From assembly GCA_023511725.1 (NCBI GenBank), contig JAIMAY010000016.1, positions 1 to 57,029 on the forward strand: 57,029 bases of DNA. Direction: 5' to 3'. The notes below the pieces were generated by a model that saw only the letters and a program-made list of their open reading frames with translations, made no database searches and was not told where the DNA came from. Below are positions 47,010-55,951 of the stretch, piece by piece. The position numbers and the translations under genes were made by a program. This stretch comes from Alicyclobacillus sp. GTDB lineage: Bacteria > Bacillota > Bacilli > Alicyclobacillales > Alicyclobacillaceae. Position 1 is the stretch's first letter. Each line of letters starts with the position of its first letter.

Positions 47010-47026
47010 TACGTTAGGACTATAAT
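46997..47026 (+). promoter_or_regulatory. Promoter of the formate transporter / formate dehydrogenase genes
   Basis: TTCCCA (46997-47002) and a perfect TATAAT (47021-47026) at 18 bp lie across the end of the DUF2294 gene. Transcription from about 47033 would give a leader of some 210 bases before the formate transporter. Confidence 0.5.
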
Positions 47027-47032
47027 GGTGGC

Positions 47033-47245
47033 GACGCTGTGGTTTGGCGCATGGGGGGTGGTCCGTGTGCCGACTACGTTCGACAACGGTCCGGCGGCTG
47101 GTTCGCCCGCAGGCAGCCTGTGGGCGTGCGAAGCGGCACGGGGGAGAGGCTTTACTTTCCCTGTGCCGCTTCTTAAGGTTTGGACCCGTCGGGGCACACC
47201 ACAAATGGAGAAAGATTACGCCAGAGAGAAGGAGCGTGAAGTCGA
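47033..47245 (+). other. Structured leader of the formate transporter gene
   Basis: No gene is visible in these 213 bases, but stable hairpins are: 47105-47125 (9-bp stem with CAG loop) and 47131-47171 (13-bp stem with one G-U, ending just before TCTTAAGG). A molybdenum-cofactor riboswitch would make sense before formate dehydrogenase genes, but the known Moco core sequences were not recognised. An attenuator or another cis-acting RNA is possible. Confidence 0.35.
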
Positions 47246-48091
47246 GTGAGCAACTTCCTGACACCGGCTGAGATTGCCGCCGCAGCGGTGAAGTCGGGCG
47301 AGGAGAAGGCCCGCATGTCCATCGGCAAACTCTTGGTCCTCGGCTTTTTGGCAGGTGCCTTCATCGCGCTGGGCGCACTGTTTGACATCCGCGTCACGGC
47401 CGGGATGCCGGACAGCGCCGGCACGTTGAAAGCGCTTGTAGGGGGTGCGGTGTTTCCCATCGGCCTGATGTTCGTCGTCATCTGCGGCGGCGAACTGTTG
47501 ACGGGCAACATGATGACCGTACCCATCGCGGTGCACGCCAAGCGCGCCACCCTGGGCGGCCTGGTGTACAACTGGTTCTGGGTCCTTATCGGCAATCTCA
47601 TCGGTTCGCTGTTCGTCGCGTGGGTCCTTGGCGTCTGGGGCCACATGCTCACCACCGCGCCCTACAACAAGGCGGCCATCAGCATCGCCGTGTCGAAGGC
47701 GACGCTGCCGCTGTGGCCGACCATCTGTTCCGCAATTGGCTGTAACTGGCTGGTGTGTCTGGCAGTGTGGATGGCACTTGGCGCGAAGGATATCATCGGC
47801 AAGATCTTCGGCATCTGGTTCCCCATCATGGCATTCGTGGCCATCGGCTTCCAGCACGTGGTGGCCAACATGTTTTTCCTGCCCGCGGGCTATTTTGTCG
47901 GGGCGCCCATCACCTGGGGCCAGATCATCGTTGAATGGATAGGGGCCTTCATCGGCAACGCCATCGGCGGCTGGCTGTTCGTGGCCACCGTGTACTGGTA
48001 CGCGTATCTGCGCGGCAAGACCGCGCCGAGCGAAGCGACACACGAGGCGCCGTCGCACATGATCAGTAAAGACGTCTATTCGCAAAGCTGA
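47246..48091 (+). CDS. yrhG: Formate/nitrite transporter (FocA/NirC family, YrhG equivalent)
   Basis: A 281-residue pentameric channel-type transporter. It has six TM segments with GKLLVLGFLAGAFIALGALFDI (TM1), GGELLTGNMM (the omega-loop region, about 90), CSAIGCNWLVCLAVWMA (about 165) and FQHVVANMFFLPAG (about 210, with the pore His). GTG 47246 follows GAAGGAG. Next to formate dehydrogenase it most likely moves formate. A hairpin at 48133-48161 lies between it and the dehydrogenase gene. Confidence 0.93.
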   Translation: MSNFLTPAEIAAAAVKSGEEKARMSIGKLLVLGFLAGAFIALGALFDIRVTAGMPDSAGTLKALVGGAVFPIGLMFVVICGGELLTGNMMTVPIAVHAKRATLGGLVYNWFWVLIGNLIGSLFVAWVLGVWGHMLTTAPYNKAAISIAVSKATLPLWPTICSAIGCNWLVCLAVWMALGAKDIIGKIFGIWFPIMAFVAIGFQHVVANMFFLPAGYFVGAPITWGQIIVEWIGAFIGNAIGGWLFVATVYWYAYLRGKTAPSEATHEAPSHMISKDVYSQS

Positions 48092-48132
48092 GGGCGGACC
48101 ACCCCCACAGAGACTTCCCCATGCGCCAATGG

Positions 48133-48161
48133 ACCAGGGCCGGGGCGTTCCCGGTCCTGGT
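48133..48161 (+). terminator. Stem-loop between formate transporter and dehydrogenase genes
   Basis: A 12-bp stem with one G-U pair and a GCGTT loop, not followed by a U-run. It may reduce read-through into the dehydrogenase gene or stabilise the upstream mRNA. Confidence 0.4.
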
Positions 48162-48253
48162 TCCGCGCGCCACTCTACCCATGCTCTCTGCCTTGGCACG
48201 AGCATCGGTAGACTGTGAGAGGCTTTGACTCCATAGGACAGGAGGGACAAAGC

Positions 48254-51247
48254 ATGGCGCTGGAATTGGAACCTAGGTCGGTAACCTCTGAAGTGCGCCA
48301 GGTGACGGTGTATGTGGACGGGGATCCCGTGCAAGTCCCCGAGGGCACCCTGCTACTCAGTGTGATCACCGAACGGCAGGCGAATTTTCCGCACATCTGC
48401 TATCACCCGGCGCTGGGTCCCATCGAAACGTGCGACACATGCATCGTTGAGGTGGGCGGCGAATTGGTTCGCGCGTGTAGCACACCTGTGCAGGACGGTA
48501 TGATGGTGCGCACCAAGTCTGTCGCAGCGCGCTGGGCGCGGAAGGAGGCGATGGACCGCATCCTTCGCAACCACGAGCTGTATTGCACGGTGTGCGACAA
48601 CAACAATGGCAACTGCGTGGTCCACAATACCGCCATGACCATGCAGATTGAGCATCAGACGTACCCGTTCGAGCCGAAACCCTACGAGGTCGACGACTCC
48701 AATCCGTTCTATCGGTATGATCCCGACCAGTGTATCCTCTGCGGCCGGTGCGTCGAGGCGTGCCAGAACCTGCAGGTGAGCGAGGTGCTCTCCATCGATT
48801 GGAGCCGCGAGCGTCCGCGCGTCATCTGGGATAACGACGTGCCCATCAACGAGTCGTCGTGCGTGTCCTGCGGCCATTGCGTCACCGTCTGCCCATGCAA
48901 CGCCTTGATGGAGAAATCGATGCTGGGCGAGGCCGGGTACATGACCGGCATAGAGCGCGACACGCTGCGCGGCATGATTGAACTGACGAAGCAGGTGGAG
49001 CCGGGGTACAAGGAGATCTTCGCCATTTCCGAGGTGGAGGCGAAACTGCGCGAGTCGCGGATCCAGAAGACGAAGACGGTCTGCACCTACTGCGGCGTCG
49101 GCTGCAGTTTCGACATCTGGACCAAGGGCCGCAAGATCCTCAAAGTGGAGCCTCGGATGGAGGCGCCCGTCAACCAGATCTCCACGTGCGTGAAGGGCAA
49201 GTTCGGATGGGATTTTGTGAACAGCCCTGACAGGCTCACGACGCCGCTGATCCGCCGCGGGGATGCCTTTTATCCCGCGACGTGGGATGAGGCGCTGGAT
49301 CTCATCGCCAAGCGGCTGACGGAGATCCGCCGAGAGCACGGGGACGACAGCATTGCGCTGATTGCCTCCTCCAAGTGCACCAACGAGGAAAACTACCTGA
49401 TGCAGAAGCTGGCCCGCGCGGTGTTGCACACCAACAACATCGACAACTGCTCGCGCTACTGCCAGGCGCCGGCGACGGAGGCGATGCGGCGGACGTTGGG
49501 TTACGGCGGCGACTCGGGATCCATCTCCGACATCGCGCAGGCGGACCTGGTCATCGTCATCGGTGCCAACCCGGCGGAGTCGCATCCGGTGCTGGCGACG
49601 CGCATCCGGCGCGCGCACAAGAAGTTCGGGCAGAAGCTGATTGTCGCGGATCTGCGCAAGAACGATCTCGCCAAGCGCGCCGACATCCACCTGCACGCCA
49701 AGCCGGGCACGGATCTGATCTGGCTGTCCGCCGTGACCAAGTACCTCATCGACACCGGGCGTTATGACAAGAAGTTTGTCGCGGAGCGCGTCAACGGTTT
49801 CGAGGAATACGTGAAATCCCTCGACAAATTCACGCTCGCCTATGCGGAGGAGATGACGGGGATTCCGCAGGCGCAACTGGTGGCGGTCGCCGACATGATT
49901 GCCGAGGCCAAGGCGATGTGCATCTGCTGGGCCATGGGTGTGACGCAGCACAAGGGCGGCACCGACACCAGCACGGCCATTTGCAATCTGCTGCTGATCA
50001 CCGGCCATGTGGGTCGACCGGGAACGGGCGCGTATCCGCTGCGCGGACACAACAACGTCCAGGGTGCGGGCGACTTCGGCTGTGCGCCCGCCTTCATGCC
50101 CGGTTATGAGCGGATCGACAACCCGGCGGTGCGGGCCAAGTGGGAACAGGCATGGGGTGTGGAACTGCCGACGAACCCCGGCTTGGATAACCACCAGATG
50201 GTGGACGCCATTCACGCTGGCAAGGTGCGGGCCATGTACCTGGTGGGCGAGGATATGGCCATCGTGGATTCGAACGCCAACTACGTCCAGCAGGCGTTCG
50301 AGAAGCTGGAGTTCTTTGTTGTGCAGGACGTGTTCTTCAGCAAGACGGCTCAGTTTGCGGATGTGATCCTCCCGGCGGCACCCAGCCTGGAGAAGGAGGG
50401 CACGTTCACCAACACCGAACGCCGCATCCAGCGTCTGTACCAAGTGCTGGAGCCGCTCGGTGACTCGCGTCCTGACTGGCAGATCATCCAGGACATCGCC
50501 AACCGGCTGGGTGCCCATTGGCAGTATACGTCGCCGCGAGAGATCTTCGAGGAGGCGTGCAGCATCACCGAACTGATGAAAGGTGCGCGCTATGACCTGC
50601 TCGAAGGTTATCGGAGCCTGCAATGGCCCGTGCGCGCGGACGGGACCGATACGCCGCTGCTGTACACGGACGGGTTCCCGACGCCGGACGGTAAAGCCAA
50701 CCTGCGGCCTGTGGACTGGACGCCGCCGGTATCCACGCCCGAGGAGTATGACTTGCATCTCAACAACGGCCGTATGCTGGAGCATTTCCATGAGGGTCAT
50801 CTCACCTACCGCGTTCCCGGCATCCGCCAGAAGGTGCCCTCCAGCTATGTGGAGATCTCGCCGGAGTTGGCGAAGGAGCGGGGAATTCAGGACGGTATGC
50901 TGGTCCGCGTGGTGTCGCCGTACGGCGCGGTGAAGCTCCGCGCGGTGGTGACGGACAGGGTGTCCGGCAAGGAACTGTACATTCCCATGAACTCCGCTGC
51001 CGACGAGGAAGCGGTCAACCTCCTCACAAGCAGCGAATCCGACACGGCCACGCACACGCCGGCATACAAGGAGATGAACGTGCGGCTGGAGGTCATCGAC
51101 TTCAAGCCATGCCCGTCGCCCATCGTCAAGGGGAACCCGCGCCTCGGTCAGCCCAATCCTCGACCCGGTGTCGAGGTGGAGCAGAAGTGGGCTCGGGAAG
51201 ACTATCGTCCGCTCGTCGGCCCCGTGCCGAGCGGTGTGCAGCAGTGA
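48254..51247 (+). CDS. yrhE: NAD-linked-type formate dehydrogenase, molybdopterin catalytic subunit
   Basis: A 997-residue soluble enzyme that oxidises formate to CO2. From the N-terminus: [2Fe-2S] domain (Cys49, 60, 63, 75), His107-Cys111-114-121 cluster, two [4Fe-4S] ferredoxin clusters (Cys160/163/166 and 203/206/209, with Cys170 and 213), the FdhF cluster (Cys277, 280, 284, 312), then the bis-MGD domains. The active-site ligand is Cys403 in CSRYCQAP, not selenocysteine. The C-terminal MGD-binding domain has LTYRVPGIRQKVPSSYVEISPELA. ATG 48254 has AGGAGGG. It needs FdhD, encoded downstream. Confidence 0.96.
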   Translation: MALELEPRSVTSEVRQVTVYVDGDPVQVPEGTLLLSVITERQANFPHICYHPALGPIETCDTCIVEVGGELVRACSTPVQDGMMVRTKSVAARWARKEAMDRILRNHELYCTVCDNNNGNCVVHNTAMTMQIEHQTYPFEPKPYEVDDSNPFYRYDPDQCILCGRCVEACQNLQVSEVLSIDWSRERPRVIWDNDVPINESSCVSCGHCVTVCPCNALMEKSMLGEAGYMTGIERDTLRGMIELTKQVEPGYKEIFAISEVEAKLRESRIQKTKTVCTYCGVGCSFDIWTKGRKILKVEPRMEAPVNQISTCVKGKFGWDFVNSPDRLTTPLIRRGDAFYPATWDEALDLIAKRLTEIRREHGDDSIALIASSKCTNEENYLMQKLARAVLHTNNIDNCSRYCQAPATEAMRRTLGYGGDSGSISDIAQADLVIVIGANPAESHPVLATRIRRAHKKFGQKLIVADLRKNDLAKRADIHLHAKPGTDLIWLSAVTKYLIDTGRYDKKFVAERVNGFEEYVKSLDKFTLAYAEEMTGIPQAQLVAVADMIAEAKAMCICWAMGVTQHKGGTDTSTAICNLLLITGHVGRPGTGAYPLRGHNNVQGAGDFGCAPAFMPGYERIDNPAVRAKWEQAWGVELPTNPGLDNHQMVDAIHAGKVRAMYLVGEDMAIVDSNANYVQQAFEKLEFFVVQDVFFSKTAQFADVILPAAPSLEKEGTFTNTERRIQRLYQVLEPLGDSRPDWQIIQDIANRLGAHWQYTSPREIFEEACSITELMKGARYDLLEGYRSLQWPVRADGTDTPLLYTDGFPTPDGKANLRPVDWTPPVSTPEEYDLHLNNGRMLEHFHEGHLTYRVPGIRQKVPSSYVEISPELAKERGIQDGMLVRVVSPYGAVKLRAVVTDRVSGKELYIPMNSAADEEAVNLLTSSESDTATHTPAYKEMNVRLEVIDFKPCPSPIVKGNPRLGQPNPRPGVEVEQKWAREDYRPLVGPVPSGVQQ

Positions 51248-51259
51248 GGAGGGTGCACG

Positions 51260-51751
51260 ATGGCGAAACCGATCCAAACGGTCGTGCAGTTCACCCCGGA
51301 CCCGCAGGCGGCGTCGGAAAAGGCACTGTTGCGCCTGCTGCAGGCGGTGGCGGAGGAAGCCGACGCCGTGGAGGAAGCGCTGCGCGTGGTGCGGGGGCTG
51401 CATGAGCGCGGTCTGCTTGAACTCACCGCCGCGGCGCTGGAGCAAGGGGATGATGTTCTCCGGATCGTCGTGGAACAGTTGAATCAGCCCGGCGCCGTGC
51501 GAGCGCTGCAGAACCTTGTCCGGTTGGTGCAGCAGCTGGAGGCGTTGAACCTGGAGAAGATGGGGACCCTGCTGGAAGGAGCAGCAAATGGTTTGGAAGA
51601 GGCGTTGGCGCAGCCCGCAGACCGACCCCTGGGGGTGTTCGGCCTGATGCGCGCCTTGGCCGATCCCGACATCAGCACCGCCCTGAATGCGCTCCTGGGG
51701 GCGCTCCGGGGCATGGGCCGCGCGCTTCGGACAACCGGAAAAGAGGGATGA
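51260..51751 (+). CDS. yrhD: DUF1641 protein, YrhD equivalent
   Basis: A 163-residue, mostly helical acidic protein with LLRLLQAVAEEADAVEEALRVVRGLHERGLLELTAA and GVFGLMRALADPDISTALNALLGALRGMG, the DUF1641 pattern. It is regularly encoded beside formate dehydrogenases in Bacilli (yrhD, yjgD) and may be a small partner subunit; this is not proven. It starts 12 bases after the dehydrogenase stop and ends seven bases before fdhD. Confidence 0.85.
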   Translation: MAKPIQTVVQFTPDPQAASEKALLRLLQAVAEEADAVEEALRVVRGLHERGLLELTAAALEQGDDVLRIVVEQLNQPGAVRALQNLVRLVQQLEALNLEKMGTLLEGAANGLEEALAQPADRPLGVFGLMRALADPDISTALNALLGALRGMGRALRTTGKEG

Positions 51752-51757
51752 TCCATC

Positions 51758-52621
51758 ATGTCCATCACGGCAGGTATGCGGGACGAGGCGGCCTTCTGGC
51801 TACCTGTCCGCCGCGGCCGGCGCATCTGGAGCTACCACGGTGGAAGCTTTGAGCAGGTGGAGGACGTGGTGGCCACCGAATACGCGCTGACCATCTACGT
51901 CAATGACCAGGAGATGGCCACCGTCGTCTGCACACCCGAGTACCTGGAGGACCTCGTCGTGGGTTTCCTGGCGTCGGAGGGCGTGATCCGGCGGTTGGAG
52001 CAACTGACGGATCTGCAGGTGGCGCACAGCCTCGGAATTGCCCGTGTGCGAACCACGACGTCGGTCACCTTCAACCAGGCGTTTTACAACAAGCGCTACA
52101 TCGGTTCCTGCTGCGGCAAGGGCCGACAGATGTTCTATTACTACAATGACGCTCAGCTGGCTCGGCGCGTGGAGGATGACGTGCAGGTGACGCCGGAGCA
52201 GGTGCTCGCGCGCATGCGGGAGATGGAAGCGCAGGCCGACCTCTGGCGCGAAACCGGCGGCGTGCATATGGCGGGGCTCTGCACGCCCGACGGGCTTGTC
52301 CTGTCGCGAACCGACATCGGGCGGCACAACGCACTGGATAAGCTGTACGGCCATACGCTGCGCCATGGTCAGGACGTGCGCGGCCACCTGATCACGTTCA
52401 GCGGCCGCCTGTCGTCGGAGGTGCTGCTGAAAGTGGCGAAGATTGGGGTGGGGCTGGTGATTGCCAAGTCTGCCCCGACCGCGCTCGCGCTCGACATGGC
52501 GGAGGAACTGGGGATCACCGCCATCGGCTTCGCGCGCGGCGACAGGTTCCATGTGTACACGCACCCGTGGCGGGTGGTCGGGCTTTCAGCGCCGGCGAAG
52601 ACACCGGCGCAAGAGGGTTGA
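51758..52621 (+). CDS. fdhD: Formate dehydrogenase sulfurtransferase FdhD
   Basis: Transfers sulfur to the molybdenum cofactor of formate dehydrogenase. The 287 residues contain EYALTIYVNDQEMATVVCTPEYLEDLVVGFLASEGVI, the sulfur-carrying cysteine pair in GSCCGKG (about 115), VHMAGLC (about 170) and SRTDIGRHNALDKLYG (about 186-201). ATG 51758 has GAGGGATG; ATG 51776 is a possible later start. Last gene of the formate island, followed by a strong terminator. Confidence 0.96.
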   Translation: MSITAGMRDEAAFWLPVRRGRRIWSYHGGSFEQVEDVVATEYALTIYVNDQEMATVVCTPEYLEDLVVGFLASEGVIRRLEQLTDLQVAHSLGIARVRTTTSVTFNQAFYNKRYIGSCCGKGRQMFYYYNDAQLARRVEDDVQVTPEQVLARMREMEAQADLWRETGGVHMAGLCTPDGLVLSRTDIGRHNALDKLYGHTLRHGQDVRGHLITFSGRLSSEVLLKVAKIGVGLVIAKSAPTALALDMAEELGITAIGFARGDRFHVYTHPWRVVGLSAPAKTPAQEG

Positions 52622-52633
52622 GGAAATCTCGCA

Positions 52634-52661
52634 GCTGCCGCGATGAGCGGCAGCTTTTTTT
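52634..52661 (+). terminator. Rho-independent terminator of the formate dehydrogenase operon
   Basis: An 8-bp stem (52634-52641 with 52647-52654), GATGA loop and seven T. It lies 13 bases after the fdhD stop. Confidence 0.93.
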
Positions 52662-52733
52662 GTGGCGTCCCAGCACATGACGGCTCTGCATCGTGTGTCT
52701 GGCAAGCCTGGAGAGGCGTCCAACGCGGAGGCC

Positions 52734-53387
52734 TCATCGCCGTGCCCCTGGCACGCGCTCCGCAGCGGCCTGGATCTCTCGTTGCCGTTGCCAACAGTAG
52801 CGGACGATGCGAGTCCGGTCGGCGTCACGCAGACCGGTGAATTCCACGCCGATGATCCACCCGTCGTCCGTGACTTCCGTGCGGCGGACGACGGCGGTAA
52901 AAGAGATATTGGCCTGGCCGCGGACATCCGGCAGGTCGATGGTGCCGAGCACCACGTCGCCCGGCAGCAGTTCGCGCCGCGGGAGCTGGAAGGCCAGTCC
53001 GCCCGCACTGATATTGATGACCTGCACGGATCTGCGCTGACCGCTGATCAGCATGTCGGCCGGCAACGTGACACTCACACGATAATAGGCGCGGCGCTGG
53101 ATCTTCTGAATCTCTTCCTCTTTCGGCCGCTCCCATCGATAAAGCAGCAGGTTCCCTGGGCGAAAGGCGAGCAGTGTGGTTTCGAAGTGATACAGGCTCT
53201 CCTTGTGCGCAAACACGACCTGCACGCGTGTGCCCACCGGCCAACGTACGGCGTGGCCGCCCGCGTCGAACGGCACCTCCGTCTCAAAGCTGGTGTCATC
53301 GAGATCCGCGATGCGGACGCGATAAGACGGGTGTTGACCATGGGCGAGAGACACGTGGACGGTGTCCAAGACATTGGGAAATGGCAT
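52734..53387 (-). CDS. PilZ-domain c-di-GMP receptor, MotI/YpfA type
   Basis: A 217-residue cytosolic protein with a YcgR-like N-terminal barrel (residues 1-95) and a C-terminal PilZ domain. The c-di-GMP-binding arginines are in QRRAYYRVSV (about 97-106), and the second motif is INISAGGLAF (about 124-133; N-x-S-x-x-G). In B. subtilis MotI binds the flagellar stator and acts as a clutch. It has its own transcript, and its presence shows that the cell uses c-di-GMP, relevant to the GEMM-like element before prkA. Confidence 0.9.
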   Translation of the reverse strand: MPFPNVLDTVHVSLAHGQHPSYRVRIADLDDTSFETEVPFDAGGHAVRWPVGTRVQVVFAHKESLYHFETTLLAFRPGNLLLYRWERPKEEEIQKIQRRAYYRVSVTLPADMLISGQRRSVQVINISAGGLAFQLPRRELLPGDVVLGTIDLPDVRGQANISFTAVVRRTEVTDDGWIIGVEFTGLRDADRTRIVRYCWQRQREIQAAAERVPGARR

Positions 53388-53820
53388 GGATGAGTCCCCT
53401 TTGGTGTCGCCCGGCGGGCCAGCGTTTTCGCCGCCGGCGAGGATGGGATGATAGTGTTCTCTTACGATTCAATCTCTTCCATTTTACAGTAGGGGACCAA
53501 GCCGTGCCAAGAGAGAGGAACACGCGTTTCATCGTGTGTCATGGGGGGCCGGACCTGATACGTGTATGTCGATCAACTCAACAATGACCTTGCGCTTGGC
53601 GTACATGAACCACCGAAATTCCTGTCAAAAATGATGCGCGCCCGAAAAACGGGCGCGAAATGTGGATTCGGACACGTAATCGCGTCAATTTACGGACAAC
53701 ATGGGGTAGGAATAACCACACTGTGACACTGGGTCCTAAGGCAGGGGAGGTGCATCTTCTAATGAAAGGCCCCGCCAAGCCCGGCGAGGCCCCTTCCGAG
53801 TTGGCAGTAACTCGTTGTCT
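53388..53820. other. Gene-free stretch with two hairpins
   Basis: No credible gene is seen in these 433 bases; short frames are Arg-rich and lack ribosome-binding sites. A perfect 8-bp hairpin with an AAAAA loop lies at 53637-53657, and a 9-bp hairpin with one mismatch at 53768-53791. The second is followed on the minus strand by TTTCATT and should terminate the lipoprotein gene. The part near 53388-53500 is AT-rich and should hold the promoter of the PilZ gene. Confidence 0.5.
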
Positions 53821-54714
53821 TTATGGATTGACAGTGATGTTGCCTGCCATGTACCCGTCGTGGCTCATGGCCCAGCCGTTTCCGTCACACTGGATGGTGC
53901 ACAGCCAGTGGAAGGTGCCAGCTTTCTCGGGCGTAAAGGTGAAGGTGGTCGTGGTCGGCACCCCGTCCTTTTTCGCCCCCTGAATCACCTGGTTCAGGTT
54001 CAAATCCGGAGCGGTGATGGAGTGCTGGCCGGTGTCGAAGTTCTCCACCGTCACCTGCACCGGAATTCCCTGTTGGACCGTCCAGTTGGCTGGCGAGAAG
54101 GAATCGTGCAGTTTCCCATCTGCCGAAGCGTACTGCAACCCATCCTTGATGGTAAGATACACGTACTGTTTGTCGGCGAATGGAACGACGTGGATGGTGC
54201 CCTGCATGTACCCTTCATGCGTCATAGCCCAATCCTGGTTGTCGCCATCGCAGGGATCCATGCACTGCCACTTGAAATCCCCAGCCTTTGTCGGTGTGAA
54301 GGTCACCGTCGTGACAGCCGGGACGCCTTTCTTGGTGGATCCTTTCGCCTGGAGGTTCAATCCGAGGTCCGAGTTGGTCAGCGTGTGGCTGCCGCCGTCG
54401 TAGTTATACACCGTCAGCGTCACGGGCACTCCCTGAACCACCGTGAAATCCGGATCCGTGTAGGTATCGTGCATCTTGCCATCCGGACCGAGGCGTCCGC
54501 CGGGTAGAATCGTCAACGACACCGTCTGCGACTTCAAGGCCGGACTTTCCGGTTGAGAGGATTGACTCGTGTTGGAAGTCCCGTTGCTGACCGCTTGTGT
54601 CGGACTCGTGGATGGGTTCACCTGGTTTTCGGAGTTCGGCTGCGCTGTGTTTGCACCACACCCCGCCAGGATCGCTGCCGTCAATGCGACTCCGGCCCAA
54701 ACCATCTTCTTCAT
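53821..54714 (-). CDS. Lipoprotein with two tandem copper-type cupredoxin domains
   Basis: A 297-residue exported lipoprotein: signal peptide with lipobox LAGC (Cys19), a Ser/Asn/Gln-rich spacer to about residue 60, then two homologous cupredoxin domains (about 63-178 and 183-297). Each domain keeps an upstream His (GGSHTLT; GQHSIT) and a C-terminal loop C-x3-C-x(8-10)-H-x3-M (CMDPC...THEGYM; CTIQC...SHDGYM). That is the ligand set of a CuA-like or red-copper site, with a longer loop than in cytochrome oxidase. No membrane oxidase gene is nearby. Copper storage, electron transfer or nitrous/nitric-oxide chemistry are possible. ATG 54714 follows GGGGGCG. Confidence 0.75.
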   Translation of the reverse strand: MKKMVWAGVALTAAILAGCGANTAQPNSENQVNPSTSPTQAVSNGTSNTSQSSQPESPALKSQTVSLTILPGGRLGPDGKMHDTYTDPDFTVVQGVPVTLTVYNYDGGSHTLTNSDLGLNLQAKGSTKKGVPAVTTVTFTPTKAGDFKWQCMDPCDGDNQDWAMTHEGYMQGTIHVVPFADKQYVYLTIKDGLQYASADGKLHDSFSPANWTVQQGIPVQVTVENFDTGQHSITAPDLNLNQVIQGAKKDGVPTTTTFTFTPEKAGTFHWLCTIQCDGNGWAMSHDGYMAGNITVNP

Positions 54715-54951
54715 GGTTTCGCCCCCCTCTGCATGAGCCAAGGAAGCAAGTCGGCACTGGATGGTTTGCGTTCCGTGCGTTGATCACCGGCGCTCCCTTA
54801 GACACATTCAGTTTAGGGGCTTACGTTTTGTAACATCAGGCCGATCCGAATCATTCTGTATGGAAAACGGACTAGTACGGACGGTCCATTTGAGGAGATG
54901 GTCGTTCACGAATGTGGTCAGCGGAGATACTGGGTACCCGAATACGGTGTC

Positions 54952-55260
54952 TTATTGGCTTATCACATGGTGAGCAAGTTGCAACAGGTCATCTGTGACG
55001 TAGTCCAGTTGCACTACCAATTCTTCATGTGTCTGCCGCTGCCGATTCGCCCAGGCCACCGTGAACCCAAACGACTTCGCACCAGCAACATCCCAGCCGT
55101 TGGACGAGACAAACAAAATCTCTTCCTTCGGAAGATGGAGCGTGCGAATCGCCAGCTCATAAACCCTCGGGTCCGGTTTGTACGTCTTCACCAAATCGAC
55201 ATTCAGCACATGCGCAAACAGGGATTGTAGACCCGCATGGTGCACCACCGCCAGCAACAT
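54952..55260 (-). pseudogene. Haloacid-dehalogenase type II remnant (C-terminal part)
   Basis: About 100 residues match the C-terminal half of L-2-haloacid dehalogenases: HHAGLQSLFAHVLNVDLVKTYKPDPRVYELA, then EEILFVSSNGWDVAGAKSFGFTVAWANR. The N-terminal half with the nucleophile Asp is missing: in frame the sequence meets a stop 11 codons upstream of the first ATG, and beyond it lie the damaged methyltransferase remains. Codons are less G+C-rich than in the neighbours. Probably non-functional. Confidence 0.65.
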
Positions 55261-55429
55261 TGGAGTCTTTGCTCTCCGTATATTTGCACCTCACTCCTTT
55301 TCCAGAAGTACCGGCCGCATTGCGGGCGTTTCACCCTCGGCCGCTTGCCATTCTGTCGAACGGGACTTCGACGTTCATTCGGTAGTGGCGGCCTGTGAGG
55401 CCGCTTTTCCGGAATACGGCACACAGATC

Positions 55430-55806
55430 AGTCAAATTAAACTCGGCCAGCGTCTGCTTTAGGTCATCGACTGTAGCACAAATGCACACAGCATGCGGTC
55501 CACACTGGCGTCTGGCAAAGGGATGTGTTCTGCGGGAGCCTGGATGGACTCGACATTGCATACCCCTGCCTCTGCGGCACGCCTAGCCAGGAGGTCGAGC
55601 ATCTCCGCCGACACGTCCACACCGTACACCGCACGACTCATCTGGGCGAGGGGAAGACTAAAATACCCCGGCCCGCACCCGATATCTGCGACCACATGCG
55701 ACGGTTCGACGCCCAGTCGCTCCAGAATCATCTCCGGCGGTAACAGCTTTTGACGCTCTTCATTCAGCAGCCTTTCCACATGCTTCGGATTAAATCGGTG
55801 TCCCAT
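55430..55806 (-). pseudogene. Frameshifted SAM methyltransferase remnant
   Basis: ATG 55806 starts a class I methyltransferase with VVADIGCGPGYFSLPLAQM (SAM loop, about 38-56), YGVDVSAEMLDL and PLPDASVDRMLCAFVL. The frame then ends at 55459, but the expected continuation VDDLKQTLAEFN is found in another frame from about 55474, so one base is missing (or two are extra) there. After about base 55430 the similarity ends. The gene is both frameshifted and truncated. Confidence 0.65.
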
Positions 55807-55951
55807 CTATACCACCACACTTTCTCCACCCATCGACCGCATAACCCGTACCCGCACCGTTGAACGTTGACGTCCTTTCACACCCATTCTATGTACCGAA
55901 TGGAGCCAGAAGAGCACCTCCTGGCTCCCGGTGACAACCTCATCCGGCCAT

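Noticed and set aside
47010-47245. Moco riboswitch assignment for the formate transporter leader
   Set aside because: The conserved Moco core segments I know were not found; kept only as a structured leader of unknown type.
49460-49464. Selenocysteine at the formate dehydrogenase active site
   Set aside because: The codon in SRYCQAP is a cysteine codon (TGC) and the frame contains no TGA.
48353-51445. 1030-residue open frame on the minus strand
   Set aside because: Antisense to the formate dehydrogenase gene, with the same shadow composition and no motif.
53578-53778. 66-residue frame on the minus strand
   Set aside because: It spans a strong hairpin, has no ribosome-binding site and no recognisable domain.
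55203-55424. Zinc-ribbon transposase-like frame (KRPQCGRYFWKR)
   Set aside because: Only one CxxC-like half is present, no DDE motifs or terminal repeats are seen, and the frame overlaps gene remnants.
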